DNA of 64,000 nt, taken from positions 41,225,061 to 41,289,060 of the forward strand of contig OX638369.1 of the NCBI GenBank assembly GCA_951812925.1, written 5' to 3'. The notes below the pieces were generated by a model. The model was not told where the DNA came from. It was given only the letters and a program-made list of their open reading frames with translations, and did not search any database. The translations under genes and the position numbers were made by a program. Positions 45,881 through 58,600 of this stretch are shown here, one piece after another; within the stretch, counting starts at the first letter, position 1, and each line of letters begins with the position of its first letter. Source of the stretch: Calliopum simillimum. Taxonomy: Eukaryota; Arthropoda; Insecta; Diptera; Lauxaniidae.

Positions 45881-46208
45881 TATTTATTTTACTAATATCG
45901 CACAGTGGTCGAAATTCGACCACAAATGAATAAAATACTTTTGGTACTTTTTGGACACTTGGTATTTTTTTTTGCTATTGGGTACAATTTAAAAAATCCC
46001 GTGGGTCAATTTCAAGCAAAATGTATGTAAGCAAAACAAAACAACACACAAAGGGCACGTCAAATTTGTAGGCAAGTGGTGCTTCTCATTTCCCTCCGTT
46101 TACTGCCACTGCCAACGAAAAAATTAAAGGAGGAACATTGTAATAATTAAAAGACAAAAGAAAAACAGCTGTTCGCTGCTGCTACCACTGCTTTATTGTA
46201 AGTTTTAA

Positions 46209-46341
46209 GTGTAAAGTTACACGAAGGGCACGGCCACGTAGCGCTTTTCCAGTTTGTAGGGAAATGAAAAGCACCGTTTCCCTCCGCTTGCCTTTAAACT
46301 CGAAGAGTCCTACGTGTCCGTGCCTTCGTGTGACTTCACAC
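46209..46341. mobile_element. 133-bp MITE with TAA target duplication
   Basis: Inverted ends GTGTAAAGTTACACGAAGGG and CCTTCGTGTGACTTCACAC continue for about 32 bp. TAA flanks both sides (46206-46208, 46342-46344). The 3-bp TWA duplication fits a PIF/Harbinger MITE. Part of the same end occurs near 46436 and 47297. Confidence 0.75.
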
Positions 46342-46515
46342 TAAGCATTAAAATACGAAACAGCTGATTGCTGCCACTGCCGCATTGTGTTTCAGCTATT
46401 TCTCTTTATACTACACGCCTTGTTTGTTAAGTCAGAAGTCACACGTAGGGCATATGGATGGTGAGGAATCCGGTTTTTTTTATTCTCTTTGAGATTTTTC
46501 TATCACAAAAATTTA

Positions 46516-46630
46516 GAGCTGGTTTACACACACGACTAAATTGTCGGGGGATAGTACGAATTGTAGGCAAGCAGAGGGACCTCTTCCCACTGTAATAGTA
46601 CTATCACCCGACGTGTGTGTGAATCAGCTC
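46516..46630. mobile_element. 115-bp MITE with TTA target duplication
   Basis: Ends GAGCTGGTTTACACACACGA and CGTGTGTGTGAATCAGCTC are inverted repeats, flanked by TTA at 46513-46515 and 46631-46633. An inner inverted pair (GGGGGATAGTAC, GTACTATCACCC) makes it almost a hairpin. PIF/Harbinger-type MITE by target site. Confidence 0.75.
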
Positions 46631-46633
46631 TTA

Positions 46634-49528
46634 TGTGCATTATTTTTATTCTGTTTGAAAATAACAGGTAAAAAACTTAAATTTGCAGAAAATTAGTGCA
46701 GATACAACCTAAAATAACCATATCCATTCTTTTTGGCATATTTTTTTCTAATTAAAAATTCAACTTCAAGACTAATTTCCGTTTAGAAAAAAAAAACAAA
46801 CATGTTAATAGCTGTGTTTTAAATGAATTTGTAAGCTATTTCTTTATTCTGCTATTCGCTTCCGCACCACTTTCCAGTGATCGCCAAGAGAATGGATGAA
46901 ATTGTGTGGCCACTATGTGAAAATTCCATAAACATAGCTAAGTTTGTCAGTGTAAAATTAAACACTTAAGTTGTTACTTTCCCATACGTTTCTCAGAAAG
47001 TACTTAATTAAGCACTGAAAACTGTCGTCTAAAACACATCTAACGTAAATGGATAGATTTGTTTTAAGTTGTTTGATTATTTTCTTAAAATAATGTATTT
47101 TTTCTTCTCTATAAAGTATTACATTATTTTTTTATTCGTTCCATCAAAGTACTTATACCCCATTAAGTCCGTCAGCAAAGCACTTCACAAAATTAATTAT
47201 TGTGCCCGCTTAACAAAAATTCATTCTCTCGCTCAAATGATTATTTATATTTTCTGTAGGAAACTACTACCGATTTAAGTCCCCATCATCATGAACCCTA
47301 CGTGTGACTTCGCGTAATCTGGAAAATATGCTTAGACCATATGCCCAAAAAAAAGTTTTCACCAAAAAAGGAAAAGTCTATCAAATTCGATACCGAAAAT
47401 TAATCTAAATTGATGAATGCTACCCCTTACAAGCCCATTTTGCATGGGGCGATGCCACCCTTCGCCTCTCAAGATATGCCACTGCATTGCAAACATATAT
47501 TTAGGGATAAGTCGGCGCATAGTCCTTAGCAGAAGATGATGCATATTGGCCATAAAAAGATGTGCGCACTGACCTTTTTTTAATATTATTTACATTAGCT
47601 CACACTTTTCTACAAAATATATGTTTTCTTTCCATAAAACTATATTTTAATGCAAAACTTGGATCTGTTGAAGTGTTGATACTTTTTTGGGAGCTTTTAG
47701 TACTTTTTTTGCTATTTGGTACACAATAAAAAGGCACATTTGTCATCCCTGGAGCGATGTCAGTGCAACGAAAGCAAAGCAAAAAAAAAAAAAAAACATG
47801 TGTCAGTTTTCGTCTTTCTCTTTGTACATATTTCTATCTTATGTGACCGTGTATTTTGTTGTTGTAAATATTGAAAAATTTGTATTAAATTTTACCTGGC
47901 TAAAATGTAAAAATTAAAATAATATTAACTTTGTGCACATCTACACGCAAAAACCTTTCTAATAGTGTATAATTCAAGGTTGAAGTGAATTTCTAAAATA
48001 GGAAAAAAAGATGGACAAATTTTTTTCTTGTGTATTAATATATAGATTTATTTTATTTATTTTATTTATTTCAGTTTTTTTATTTATTTGAGTATTTGGA
48101 TAATAATTACCCTTACAGACAAGAACAGTTAACCTTAAATATATAATAACTTATTAATACAAGTCAAATACAAATATAAACCAGTGTAAGAGCCTAAGCA
48201 GCATAGATTTAAATTGAGCTTTATTCAAACAAAAATCAATTGAAACATCCTTATATAATCTATTGAGCAATAAAAAGGTTCTGTTAATGAATTTATAAAT
48301 GGCATAGTTCAACCTGTGACCTGTGACGGGTAGCCAGCCCTTCTTTGTCGATGAAGGTCGCGGCACTTAAAAACTATAAAACAACATCTAAAAGTATCAT
48401 AAAACTCAAGTAAAATAAAAAAAAAAAATTTCACTTAAATCATTTAATATACGTGACAATTACGACCATACTTTAATTTGCATTTAAGTCAACATTCCCA
48501 GTGCGAACAAACTGTACAACATTTCCCCAAAAAGCATAAACAAACCAACTGTGCAACGTTGTGCAAACTTTGCTCAATGTCAACACTATTAGTTGTAAGC
48601 GTTGTACAACATTTCGCTTAATTTCCTGCAACAGCAGCAGAGAGCTTCAACGAGCTTCAACTGAAAAGACTGAAACGTAAAACAAAAGCATTTCTGAAGG
48701 CATTCAGTCAAAAAGTTGAAAAATAAAGTTTTTAAAGTTTCTGCATTTAATTAAGCGCACACTGCACTTCGTTAAACTTGCACAACCCCCACCCGCCCAG
48801 TTTTATGCACGCGTTTCGCTCCCTTGTATAAAGACTCCATGCGCATTGACGAAGTTTTCATTTCCGGTTTCAGTGCAGTTTTTTTTTTTTTGTTGTTTTG
48901 TGTTTTTTCTTTTGCAAATTTTCAATTTATAATTTTCTTCATTTTTTCCCCGCTATTTCGAGAAAATGACTTTTGTTTGTTTTTATTCCCTTCTGAACGC
49001 ACTCTACCTTAAGCAGCCAGCGTGAAAAATACATTAATAATTACAATTTCCATACATAACTGCTCCAACTGCATGCATGCCGCCGCTTCTACCTACTTAC
49101 ATCCTGCCGCAGTTGCTCTGCTGCACGTGCTCTACTTAGTTGCTGCTGTCATCCTCTATTCACTTCACTTCACTTCCTGTATTCCAAGCTAATTAATGTC
49201 AAAATATGCGCAGCTCAACTCAACTGTAGAGTAAAAATACTCAACTGTTTTTGTGTTTATTCTTTCCATTCGGCGTAAAGTTTTGCGAACGACGAACTAC
49301 GAGGAGTTGCTTGAATACCACGCAAATGGGCAGCGAAAGTGAATGTGGGAAAAAATTTAGTGCAACTTACCGTTAAAATAAACAGTAAGAGAGAGTATCG
49401 TAAAATACTTTGTTATGTATTGCATATGATAGAATCAAAATCACCTACTTAGTCAAGCGCATTCAGCGCAGCACTTTGGCTCGTCTACAACAACTACAAT
49501 AATTCGCAAATTCCTCAGAACTACAATA
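46634..49528. other. A+T-rich stretch; possible LINE 3' end at 48040-48370 (reverse)
   Basis: On the reverse strand 48370-48040 reads like a LINE 3' end (AAGAAGGGCTGGCTACCCGT, then A+T-rich sequence ending in an AAATAAATAAAATAAATAAA tail), but no RT residues are certain. The rest holds poly-T and poly-A runs and no recognised gene. Confidence 0.3.
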
Positions 49529-50360
49529 ACACAGGTTTACAAAAAAAAAAATGTCATGGCGATTTGACCAGACTATGTGTTTCCGAGTGACTTTGACGTC
49601 CTGAATCCGAATCCGGGGTCTGTTTTTTTTCCAGAACGTCTGAGAAAAAATATTTCAAGGTCATATGGAGGTCAAAATGGTCATGCGTCGTTTTGTGATA
49701 AATTCGCTAAAATTCTGAAACTTATTTTATATCATTGAATTCTTAGTCCTTAAAAAGAATATGTGATCAAAAAGGGTGTCTCGGACCTAGCTTCGAAGAT
49801 AAAGCCATCGGAAGATCCGGATATATCGTATCTTCTACGAAAACCACTATAAGTTGGGAACCACTGGATGGATTTGGAAAATATTGGTGTCATATGAAAG
49901 GTATTTTATTGTTGTTGGTGTTATTTATGTATTTGTTGTTGTAATTGAAAAATTTCAAAAAACGTCATACCTATCTCCAAAACTATGAATCCAATTGAAA
50001 ATATGCGCATAACATATATTTTTAAGGCTGTCAAAATACCTTTCATACGAAACCAATATTTTTCAAATCCATCTAGGGGTCCTCAACTCATAGCGGTTTT
50101 CGTAGAAGATACATCCGGATCTTCTGATGGCTACATCTCTGAAACTAAGTCCGAGATACCCTTTTTTAACACATATTCTTTTTAAGGACAAAGAATTCAA
50201 TGATAAAAAATTAGTTTCAGAATTTTAGCGAATTTATCACTAAACGACACATGAACCCCATTTTGACCTCCCGGATTCAGATTCAGGACGCCAAAGTCAC
50301 TAGGAAACACATAGTCTGGTCAAAACGCCATGCCATTTTTTTTATTTTGTAAGCCTGTGT
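49529..50360. mobile_element. ~830-bp foldback element
   Basis: The left arm (ACACAGGTTTACAAAA, then GACCAGACTATGTGTTTCC) and right arm (GGAAACACATAGTCTGGTC, then AAGCCTGTGT) are inverted. The arms match inward for about 360 bp, including TCTTCTACGAAAACC against GGTTTTCGTAGAAGA. The centre lies near 49935. No coding sequence. A MITE-like element begins directly at its right edge. Confidence 0.8.
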
Positions 50361-50361
50361 A

Positions 50362-51188
50362 GAGTAAGTTAGGGTAATGTGGACTATGTGGGTAATGTGG
50401 TTCACCCTTTTATTTCCCATATAAAACAATTCTGGTTGTTTGTGCATATTAAAGCTCGAAAAACATATTTTTTACGCTCTTTGGATTTTCTGTTATGCTC
50501 CTTACACGTGTGCAATTTCTTGATATAAGCTGTGAGGTCAAATTGACTTTCTTTAGTACATACTGAATAGCTAAATAATTTCCTCAGGACTTTGTTTTCT
50601 AAAATTCAAATAACTCTGATTTTGCATTGCTTTTATATATTTAATGATTATTTCAAAAAAGTGATGTTTTCGGGTAATGTGACCTACCCCATATTATTTA
50701 ACGCTGATTACTATTACACCTTAAAAAGCTAATTACTTGTGTGGGATACCCGGGTTTGAGTAATATGGTGCACTATTTTACGTATGAGTCGGTATTCCTT
50801 ATGACTTATTCATTTGTTAGTATGAATTTGGTTTATCTTACTAAAAAATATTCTTTAATAAGCCTTTACAGCTATTGTATAGCAATTATAATCTAAAATA
50901 ATACAACTCAACTTTTAGTCAACAAAAGTTGCGAATAACGGTATTACTTTAGGAAATGGACAGGGTGATCCACATCACCCAACACTTTTCTTTTTCAGCT
51001 ATATTTAGGTACTGTCAATTTATCTGGCCTCACGCTTGAAGGAGTTTATATTTTAGTTTATAAATTATATAATAGTAAAAACAATAGAATAACTAATACT
51101 AATTAATTAACCAAACTAACCTACTACCATTACTTTGGTAGAAATTGGCGAAAAAGAAAAAAGGTAACCACATTACCCGAACTTACTC
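50362..51188. mobile_element. MITE-like element family B (827 bp)
   Basis: Inverted ends GAGTAAGTTAGGGTAATGTG and CACATTACCCGAACTTACTC, with TA at 50360-50361 (TG on the right, probably mutated). Interior copies of GGGTAATGTG occur (near 50390, 50672). It is non-coding and shares the GGTAATGTGG subterminal core with families A and C. Confidence 0.78.
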
Positions 51189-51207
51189 TGTATGTATGTA
51201 TTCTCCT

Positions 51208-51928
51208 TTAACTCCTAGGAGGAGCATAGGGCCAATATGAAATCTCTCCATTTGTCACGATCCCTTGCGATGACTTTGATCTCTTGCCACGATTTTCCCG
51301 ATTCTTGGATTTCCTTTTCCAACGACCTTTTCCAGTTGGTTTTGGGTCTACCACGTCCTCTACTGCGTTGTAGATTCCACTCAAGGGCCTGGCAACAAAC
51401 TTCGCTGTGTGATTTCCGGAGAGTGTGACCAATCCATCCTCATTTGCGCAGCTTGATCTCGTTTGCTATAGCCCTCTGTTTGCATTTTTGATGCAGCTCG
51501 GCATTTGATATAGTGCGATGCCACCAAACCTTTAGTATACGCCTTTAGCATTTGTTGACGAATACTTGCAGCTTGTTCGTTAGTTGTTCAGTAACAAGCC
51601 ATATTTCGCACCCATATAGCAAAACCGATTTCACATTCAAATCAAAAATGCGCACTCTTGTTTTAGTGGATGTAACGAAAGAAGACCATATTTTGTTCAG
51701 TTGAGCAAACGCGCCTTTTGCTTTTGCTATTCTTGAGTTGATATCCTCTTTTGCTCCACCATCCATGGAGATAATGCTGCCTAAATACGTGAAGCTATCG
51801 ACGTTTCCGATGTCATCACTGCCAGCTTTAAACGTGATGTCATTGCTTGCGTTTAGCTTCATGCTTTTAGTCTTGGATACGTTGATTTTCAGGCCGGCCT
51901 TTTGTGATTCCAAGACAAGGAATCTCAA
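51208..51928 (-). pseudogene. Truncated RTE/CR1-like reverse transcriptase C-terminus
   Basis: The reverse strand encodes AGLKINVSKTKSMKLN, FTYLGSIISMDGGAKEDINS, AKGAFAQLNKIWSS and SVLLYGCEIW, which is the thumb region after the catalytic core. After a TAA at 51545-51547 the frame continues with RRILKVWW, GWIGHTLRK, then ALEWN, SRGRGRPKTNWKRSLEKEIQ and a DRGKWRDFI end. The catalytic YADD part is upstream of the truncation near 51930. A further stop after KLRK (near 51440) confirms decay. Fragments of this family (FAQLNKIW) lie in the 3' flanks of the peptide genes. Confidence 0.8.
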
Positions 51929-52394
51929 AAAAAATATTTTTTTTTGTGTTTTTTTGGACGTCTACAAAAAAACATAACATAATATCTATAATCTATAATA
52001 TTTATATAAAATTGCTTATAAATATGAAAACCCTATGTAACGCTGTTTTGCAAAATATACCGAACCGATTTTAATATTTTTTTTTTAAAAACATTCTGCT
52101 TGTGCTAAGAAACAAAATTGCATACTTATTTTTTTAATGTTTATAAGAAAACCCATTTTTTTAGGTATGAAGTTGTTGCAAAAAAAAATTTCAATGCTTG
52201 CATAGAAAATGATCAACTAACTGCATTTGCATCGCTACAGCTTATGCTGCTTCTTACGTTATGTGTTGTCGTTGTTGTTTTTTCCGTCTCTTTTATTCAT
52301 TGTTTTTGTTTATTCTTGAAGAAAGAATATAGAGTTTGATGTAATGTTAATGAGAGCAAAAATGAGAGTGGTTTTATCAGTGGTGCCAACCAAC
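51929..52394. other. A+T-rich stretch without recognised gene
   Basis: A 73-residue ORF at 52118-52339 has hydrophobic stretches but no family resemblance. Nothing else is seen. Confidence 0.4.
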
Positions 52395-53025
52395 TCAATG
52401 TTTTCAATATTTTTCAGCATTTTTGAACTTTTACCGATGTTTTTCAAAACTTTTCAACTTTTTCCGAAACATCGGATGTTTTTGATCTATTTAGAATTTT
52501 ACCGATTTATTCGATGTTTTCCGATATTTAGGATGCTTTTCAATATTTTTCGATACTATTGGACTTTAGAGGCTGTCCATAAACTCCGTGACGCTAAAAT
52601 TCGCTATATTAAACCCCCCCTATGTGACGGTAGTTTCATATAAAAAATAAATAAAATACACCAAGCGTGACGCTTGCTCGAACCCCCCCCCCTAGGAGTT
52701 TATGAACAGCCCCTTTCCGACATTTTGAATGTCTTTCGCTACACTTAAACCCTGACCGATTTCTTCGATGTTTTCCAATACTTTTGGACTTTTACCGATT
52801 TTAGGATGTTTTTAGACATTTTTAGACCTGTACTGATGTTTTTCAATATTTTTTGATTTTTTTGGAATTTTACCGATATATTTTGATATTTTTCACCGAA
52901 GAAATCGGTGTATTTTAGTATTTTTCGATACATATGAACTTTTCCCGATACACGTATTTATGATGTGATAATTTTATGGAAATAAATAAAATGAATATAT
53001 TGGAGCATCTGTCTGTGGCAAATAA
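52395..53025. repeat. Second copy of the TTTTCGATACTTTTGGACTTTTACCGA-type repeat
   Basis: It has many units of about 27-40 bp and ends in the tail shared with 28200-28290 (GATGTGATAATTTTATGGAA, TATTGGAGCATCTGTCTGTG). It is interrupted by a MITE at 52569-52707. Confidence 0.5.
52569..52707. mobile_element. ~140-bp MITE with GGCTGTCCATAAACTCC ends
   Basis: GGCTGTCCATAAACTCCGTG on the left and GGAGTTTATGAACAGCCCC on the right are inverted. Inside are GTGACGC/GCGTCACG partners and C-runs. It sits inside the 52395-53025 repeat. Superfamily not assigned. Confidence 0.65.
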
Positions 53026-53582
53026 TTAGCTTTTTAAATGCTTTCTTGCTTTTTATCAAAACCAGAGCAATGCCGGGTAAAACAGCTAGTAAGAATATAA
53101 AAATGAATGTTTGTCTGTCTGTAAGTCTGTCACATAATTCATAAAATTTCTGAAACTATTTAACTCATATAGATGAAACTTAGTACGTATATGGAAGTTA
53201 CTAAAGAAATTACTATTCAATAAAAAAATGGGCAGGACACGCCCCCCCAAACTACATGATTCGTCATCTCCAAAACTATTTGATGCATGTAAGTAGATGA
53301 AATTTAATACGTATATAGTAGGTAATGGGGCAATAGTTAAGGTCGAAATTTAGATTCATCCCGAAACTGACTCAAAAGTTGGAAGGGCTCTTGAACACGA
53401 TAACTGCATACTTTTTTTTTTTAAACTCAATTTTATAAATTTTTTAAAAACTATAAAACATCTGAAAAAATTAACACGTATTCTTTGGACAATTCTAAGT
53501 ATTTTCTGCGTTATACACTATTTTCGTTAGATGCCTAGCTTTTGAGTAAGAAATCGTTTTTCCGGCCGTAGTATCAAAAGTA
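53026..53582. other. Dispersed repeat end with GTCTGTCTGT and unremarkable A+T-rich DNA
   Basis: AATGTTTGTCTGTCTGTAAG and GGGCAGGACACGCCCCCCCA resemble the 3345-4215 type of repeat. No coding sequence. Confidence 0.35.
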
Positions 53583-54128
53583 GAGTAGAACGGGGTAATG
53601 TCGTGCAGGGGGTAATGTCGTGCACTGGCTGTTTTAGCCCAAAGAATTGAATGATTTACCAACTGTTTGTAAGGTAGGGACCTGCTGACATACTGAGCTT
53701 ATGCATATAATACTTGCAATTTTCACCAGTTCGTCTCTACAGAGTAACCTTTTTTTCAAAACGCACGCTTTCGGGACGATAAAAGTGTTTTTTCATCGGG
53801 TCAGAAAAATAATTTTCCTTGCGGGAAAATATGCCAAGTAAGTGATTTCTGAAACGAAATATCCTGCCAAAGGAAAGAAGTATTTGGTTTTCGAAAAAAA
53901 TTTTGGGCTTCACCGAGTTATTGAAGTTGACCTTTAAAACGACCATTGGGGTAATGTCGTGCACATTCACTTACACAAACACAATTTCTCGCTACACAAA
54001 TGTTGTTACACATGGATGTAACCAATGAAATTATCTTTCGATCGGATACTTACTCGTTGCATTCGCTTGGGACATACGGCTTTACGAGCATGTCAAAGTT
54101 GAGTGCACGACATTGCCCCGTTCTACTC
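53583..54128. mobile_element. MITE-like element family C (546 bp, TA target)
   Basis: Ends GAGTAGAACGGGGTAATGTC and GACATTGCCCCGTTCTACTC are inverted for about 25 bp and flanked by TA (53581-53582, 54129-54130). GGGGTAATGTCGTGCA repeats inside. Non-coding. Confidence 0.82.
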
Positions 54129-54287
54129 TACACAACATATTATGTACTTCACACTTGTATAGTAATGAATAAATCCATGATAATGCTAAATCTCCTCTAA
54201 TAGAACCACTACCTATCATTTCTCACACATTTTGATACCTTTACTATACTCAGAAAACAATGCACGACATTACCCCACAAATTTTGA

Positions 54288-54481
54288 GGGGGGTAATGTC
54301 GTGGACATTTTTTTTTTCTTCACTTACACAAACACAATTTCTCGCTACACAAATGTTGTTACACATGGATGTAACCAACAAAATTATCTTTCGATCGGAT
54401 GCTTACTCGTTGCATTCGCTTGAGACATACGGCTTTACGAGCATGTCAAAGTTGAGTGCACGACATTGCCCCGTTCTACTC
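54288..54481. mobile_element. Partial second copy of family C
   Basis: 54319-54481 repeats 53969-54128 almost exactly (TTGTTACACATGGATGTAAC, TTTACGAGCATGTCAAAGTT, the same right end). It is preceded by CATTACCCCACAAATTTTGA and GGGGGGTAATGTCGTGGACA. A deleted copy or local duplication lying 160 bp from the first. Confidence 0.75.
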
Positions 54482-54483
54482 TA

Positions 54484-55829
54484 CTAAATTGGTTTTTCTC
54501 GGAAAGAAAGAAAATAAAAAAAAAAAAAAATAAATTATGCAGCCATCATGATGCATCGTTTTAAAGAGTCCTTCTAACTTTTGAGTCGGTTTCTTGATAT
54601 TTTATTTTTAAATCATACAAAATCGAACCAGTCTACGATGCGTAAATAGCAATAAGTTATTGATTGCTATAAATACATACCTCTTCATATTAAATTGTTT
54701 TCATGACAGCGATAGCTTAAGTTCGATATTTTCAATTCGTTTTTCAAGTATCCTGCACAGTACCTAGTAGTGCTAACAAATATGTAATTGGTGTCACTTT
54801 GACCGTATAACTGCGCGAACAGCAACAACAGTTTTTTCTTACTTTCTGGAAAATCACTAAAGTTTCATATGAAACCAATGCTATCAACTTTACGGTATAT
54901 TTACATATTTTGATCTTCTTTTGCGTAGTTGCAACAAAAAGCTGCAAGAAATTGTGTTGCGCTGACTTGTTGATGTAAATGAAAATGAATGAAATCCCTG
55001 AAGTGAAAATGAGTCTTTTCTGTGCTGGAAAATTATGATTATTTTTGTTTGTGTTGTTAAGTTTTGCACAACACTTTTCGAAAACTTAAGGATCAGATTC
55101 GAAGATGTTGCTTGTTACACAAATCTTTTTTTTGTTTTTCGCTTCACCCTAGTGAAAAGCTACAATCTCTCAGTATGAATTTACCAACTTTTCTTTAATC
55201 CTTGTGTTTTTTTTTTTTTTTTTCTCAATAAAAATTACTTCACCGTAATAAGTTTTTCATTTAAATCCCCAAACATGAACCATTGAACCATAATTGGAAT
55301 TATGAATATGAATGAGCGACTTTAGCTCCAAAATGAAACATTTGAGCTACCTAAGTACTGTCTTAGTTAAGTGTATGTATTGTAAAAAAATTAATCGGAT
55401 ATTGGCAGATTATGTTTTATGCTCAACAGCATCAAATAAATTGCAACTATTCATTACCTTTTTCGTATGAAATTTTCTTCTTGAAATAACTAAGTCATTA
55501 TTCAACATAAAACTTTTAATACTTTGCACTTCCAACAAAAAAAAGAGTTGGAACTTTATAAAACATTCATTTCAAAGTGGGGATACTCTATACGTTTTAC
55601 ATATGTATTTCTCCATTTTTGTTGCATGTGCATAAGAGAATTTAAATGATTTTAAATCTACATGTATGTATGCGCCGTACGAACATATATGTTTGTGTGT
55701 TTGTCTTACTAAAAAGGATATAAAATTAATGTGTGTATGCAATATGAATTATTATGGTATAATATTGGATTTTAAAACAACAAATCAGTAACAGTATCTG
55801 TGTGTCCAGTGCAAAAAACTCTTATGCAT
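54484..55829. other. A+T-rich stretch without recognised gene
   Basis: Poly-A and poly-T runs (54513-54530, 55210-55225) and short random ORFs only. Confidence 0.4.
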
Positions 55830-57960
55830 ATTGCAAAGAAAAGCCACAAAAATGAATAAATGTAAGTTTTTTGAAGCATGTTGGTTGCATCATGTTGGAA
55901 GACACGAAAAATTTGCAATACGAATGGACGTTATAGAGAATGTAGCATGGAGAAAGGTGTGCAGACTTTACACCAGTGACATTGACTCAGAGGTGCGCAT
56001 AAGGGTTCTCTACACAACTGTCGGAAATTCTATATGAGTGATATAAAAATATGTCCCAATAAGATGTCTCAGAAAAGTATTGCAAAAGCAAAAACACATC
56101 ATTTAAGTCAATTGAGAAAGCATTGATTAGAAATGGGCTACACGAAATGATCAATGTTTGGGTCCTCACCATACTTAAAAACAGGAGAGTCATCTATGAA
56201 GCGGATACAGAAAGACTCACTGTGAGGACAACTAACGGATGCTCTTAGGGAGGCGTACTGTCACCGCTCCCATGAATACTTGTCATTGATGAATTACTAA
56301 AAACTCTTGATGATCACAAATTCGAGGTTCAAGGCTTTGCTCACAATCTGATTATTATGGTTAGAGGCAGGTTTGACTCTATCGTAACTGAACGAACGCA
56401 ACTAAATGTCAACTTAGCTCTATCCCGGTGCCGTGAAAAGGACTCGAAATTAACCCTAGTAAAACTACACTGATTATCTTTACCTGGAGAAAGAAGCTAA
56501 TTCCTGAGCCTCTAAGCTTGGAGGAAACGGTATTAACGGTTTTCGAGGAGATGAATTTTTTTTGAGTAACCCTAGATAAAAGTCTAACTTGGATCAGTCG
56601 TCTATCATACATAACAAATAAAGCCTTTAGAATAACATATGCTTGTCAAAGGCTGTATGGCAAAACATGGGGACTATGGCCAAAAATGATTTCATAGTCT
56701 TATGAAACTATCGCTGTACCAATGATAGGTTATGCTTCATAAGCATGGTAGCCAAAGATGGACCAAGTATAGACTCAGAAGGAACTAAACAGGATCTTCA
56801 GAATAGCCTGCTTGGATGTCTTAGGGGCTCTTAGAACGTGCTCGACATTAGCTCTAGGCATGCTTACAGGACTCACTCCTCTTTGTCTTATAATTAAGAA
56901 AGAAGCAGCCCCTGCGGCCCTCAGACTACCTCATTTACAACAACCTACAGAAGGCAATCTAACAGGACATGTCAAAATCCTGGATGTGTTCTGGGATACG
57001 CCATGTCTTTCACACTCCGATAAGTTATGTAAAAATTTGTTTTCTCTAGAAAATTCTCAAAGTGGTCATCAATTACTGCGCTGAATGGAGTAAGATGGAT
57101 ATAAATGTAAAACAAGATATTCAGTTATGGTTCACTGTTGGGTCCAAAATGAAAGATGGCAGTGCAGAAGCTGGAATCGTGGGTCTAAAAATCCAAAAAG
57201 CAGTTGCAATGGGAAAAACCGCTTCCATTTTTCAGGCGAAGGTCATCGTTTTAGAGTTGGGCACCAGAGAATGTTTAAGAATGGGCAGTTCCGGCATCAA
57301 CAAATGCATTTATTCAGGCAGTCAGCGACTCTCAAATCATTAATGGCTTTTATAATGCACTCAAAGTCTGGGAATGTTTTGAACTTCATCAAGTCCTATA
57401 CAAGAGTAGTGGTGTTACTCTAGTCTGGATATCGGGGCACAAGGGGCATGAAGGCAATGGCAGATTGCCAAAAAGAGGCACTCTCAATTCTTTCATAGGC
57501 GAAAAACCCTTCTGCGGAGTGAACAGCAGCTTTAAAAATAACTTAATTCGAGAATGGGAAAAGAAAAGCCTCACCGACCACTGGAAAACCCAAGGAGGCC
57601 CAAGGTAATCGAAAAGTATAATCAATCTAAAACGTGTTAAGGTAGAAGCTGTTTTAAACCTCAGCACAAAAGATAAAAACACATACAGTGAAATAATGAC
57701 AATTATCAATTGTCACCTAAAAATGATGAGTTTGGTGGACAATGATTCCTGTAGACTCTACTCAGAAGACTTGGAAACAACGGAGCATGTGTTATGCCCC
57801 ACTGCGTTTAGACGCAGAATTAAGTACCAAAATTTTAGATCCAAATGACATAGGTAAAATTAGTCCCATTACAGTGACAAGATTTATAGATAGTCTGGAA
57901 CTGTTTTGATAGGGAAAGAGGCTGTAAAAAAGATCTTTTAGGTCGCAGTAAGCTCTGAGC
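55830..57960 (+). pseudogene. Non-LTR retrotransposon RT + RNase H relic (copy 2)
   Basis: From about 56104 the sequence encodes SIEKALIRNGLHEMINVWVL, YEADTERLTVRTTNGCS, then a TAG where the family has Q in the QGGVLSPL motif. Next comes DELLKTLDDHKFEVQGFAHN: the catalytic FADD box reads FAHN, so both aspartates are lost. RNase H follows near 57110-57330 (WFTVGSKMKDGS, ECLRMGSSGINKCIYSGS), with its first and third acidic residues also replaced. It is the same family as 22780-24245, ends at the same junction, and lies in the inverse orientation with the same gene-flank beside it. The 55830-56040 part may be ORF upstream of RT or unrelated. Confidence 0.75.
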
Positions 57961-58600
57961 AAAAACTGGGTGAACTCGGACAAGAGGGCGTGGCACCTCT
58001 CATATAAGCAAAAGTTTCGATATATGAGGTTGAGGAGACAGAAAAAAAGGAAGATAATCATAAATTTAAATATTGGGCAAAACTAAAGCCATAATACGGC
58101 CATTTGACCGAAATAATTTTTTTAACCTAGTTTCAGGCTTGTGGCATAGTTGTAGGAAAAGGTGTGATTTTATTCGGATAGTCATAATCTTCCTTATCAA
58201 ATCATACCATCAAAATTTTTCAATTGAGTTCACCCTTTAAAGTTAAGGCATCTACTCCACGATGATGCCCATATTTTATTCAGTTGAGCAAACAAACGGC
58301 TTTTAATGATGCTGACACAAATAAGGATTTGAAATACTTGATAAATGTAATACAAAAAAAATAACAAAAACGTGAGGTGCATAAGTTTCGCTTTACGTAA
58401 AAATACCCGAAAGTGAGGCGAAGAGCCAGGATACGCGCTTCTATAGGGGCCAAAACCAATTTTCTCTAAAGTTGGTGGCGCCCTACAGCATGAAGAAAAG
58501 ACACTTTAGCACAGATGTTAATAAAAAGAACAAATAGATAATTTTCAAGCACTACTATTATTTATTTCTCCATACTTCATTTTTAGTAATGATTAAAATA
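57961..58600 (-). other. 3' flank of gene 4 (inverted copy of 22049-22780)
   Basis: Read on the reverse strand it runs in the same order as after gene 3: the GTGTCTTTTCTTCATGCTGT block, the FAQL(N)KIW LINE fossil near 58265-58295, TATGATTTGATAAGGAAGAT, then GCCACGCCCTCTTGTCCGAG at 57980-58000 and the LINE end. Confidence 0.65.
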
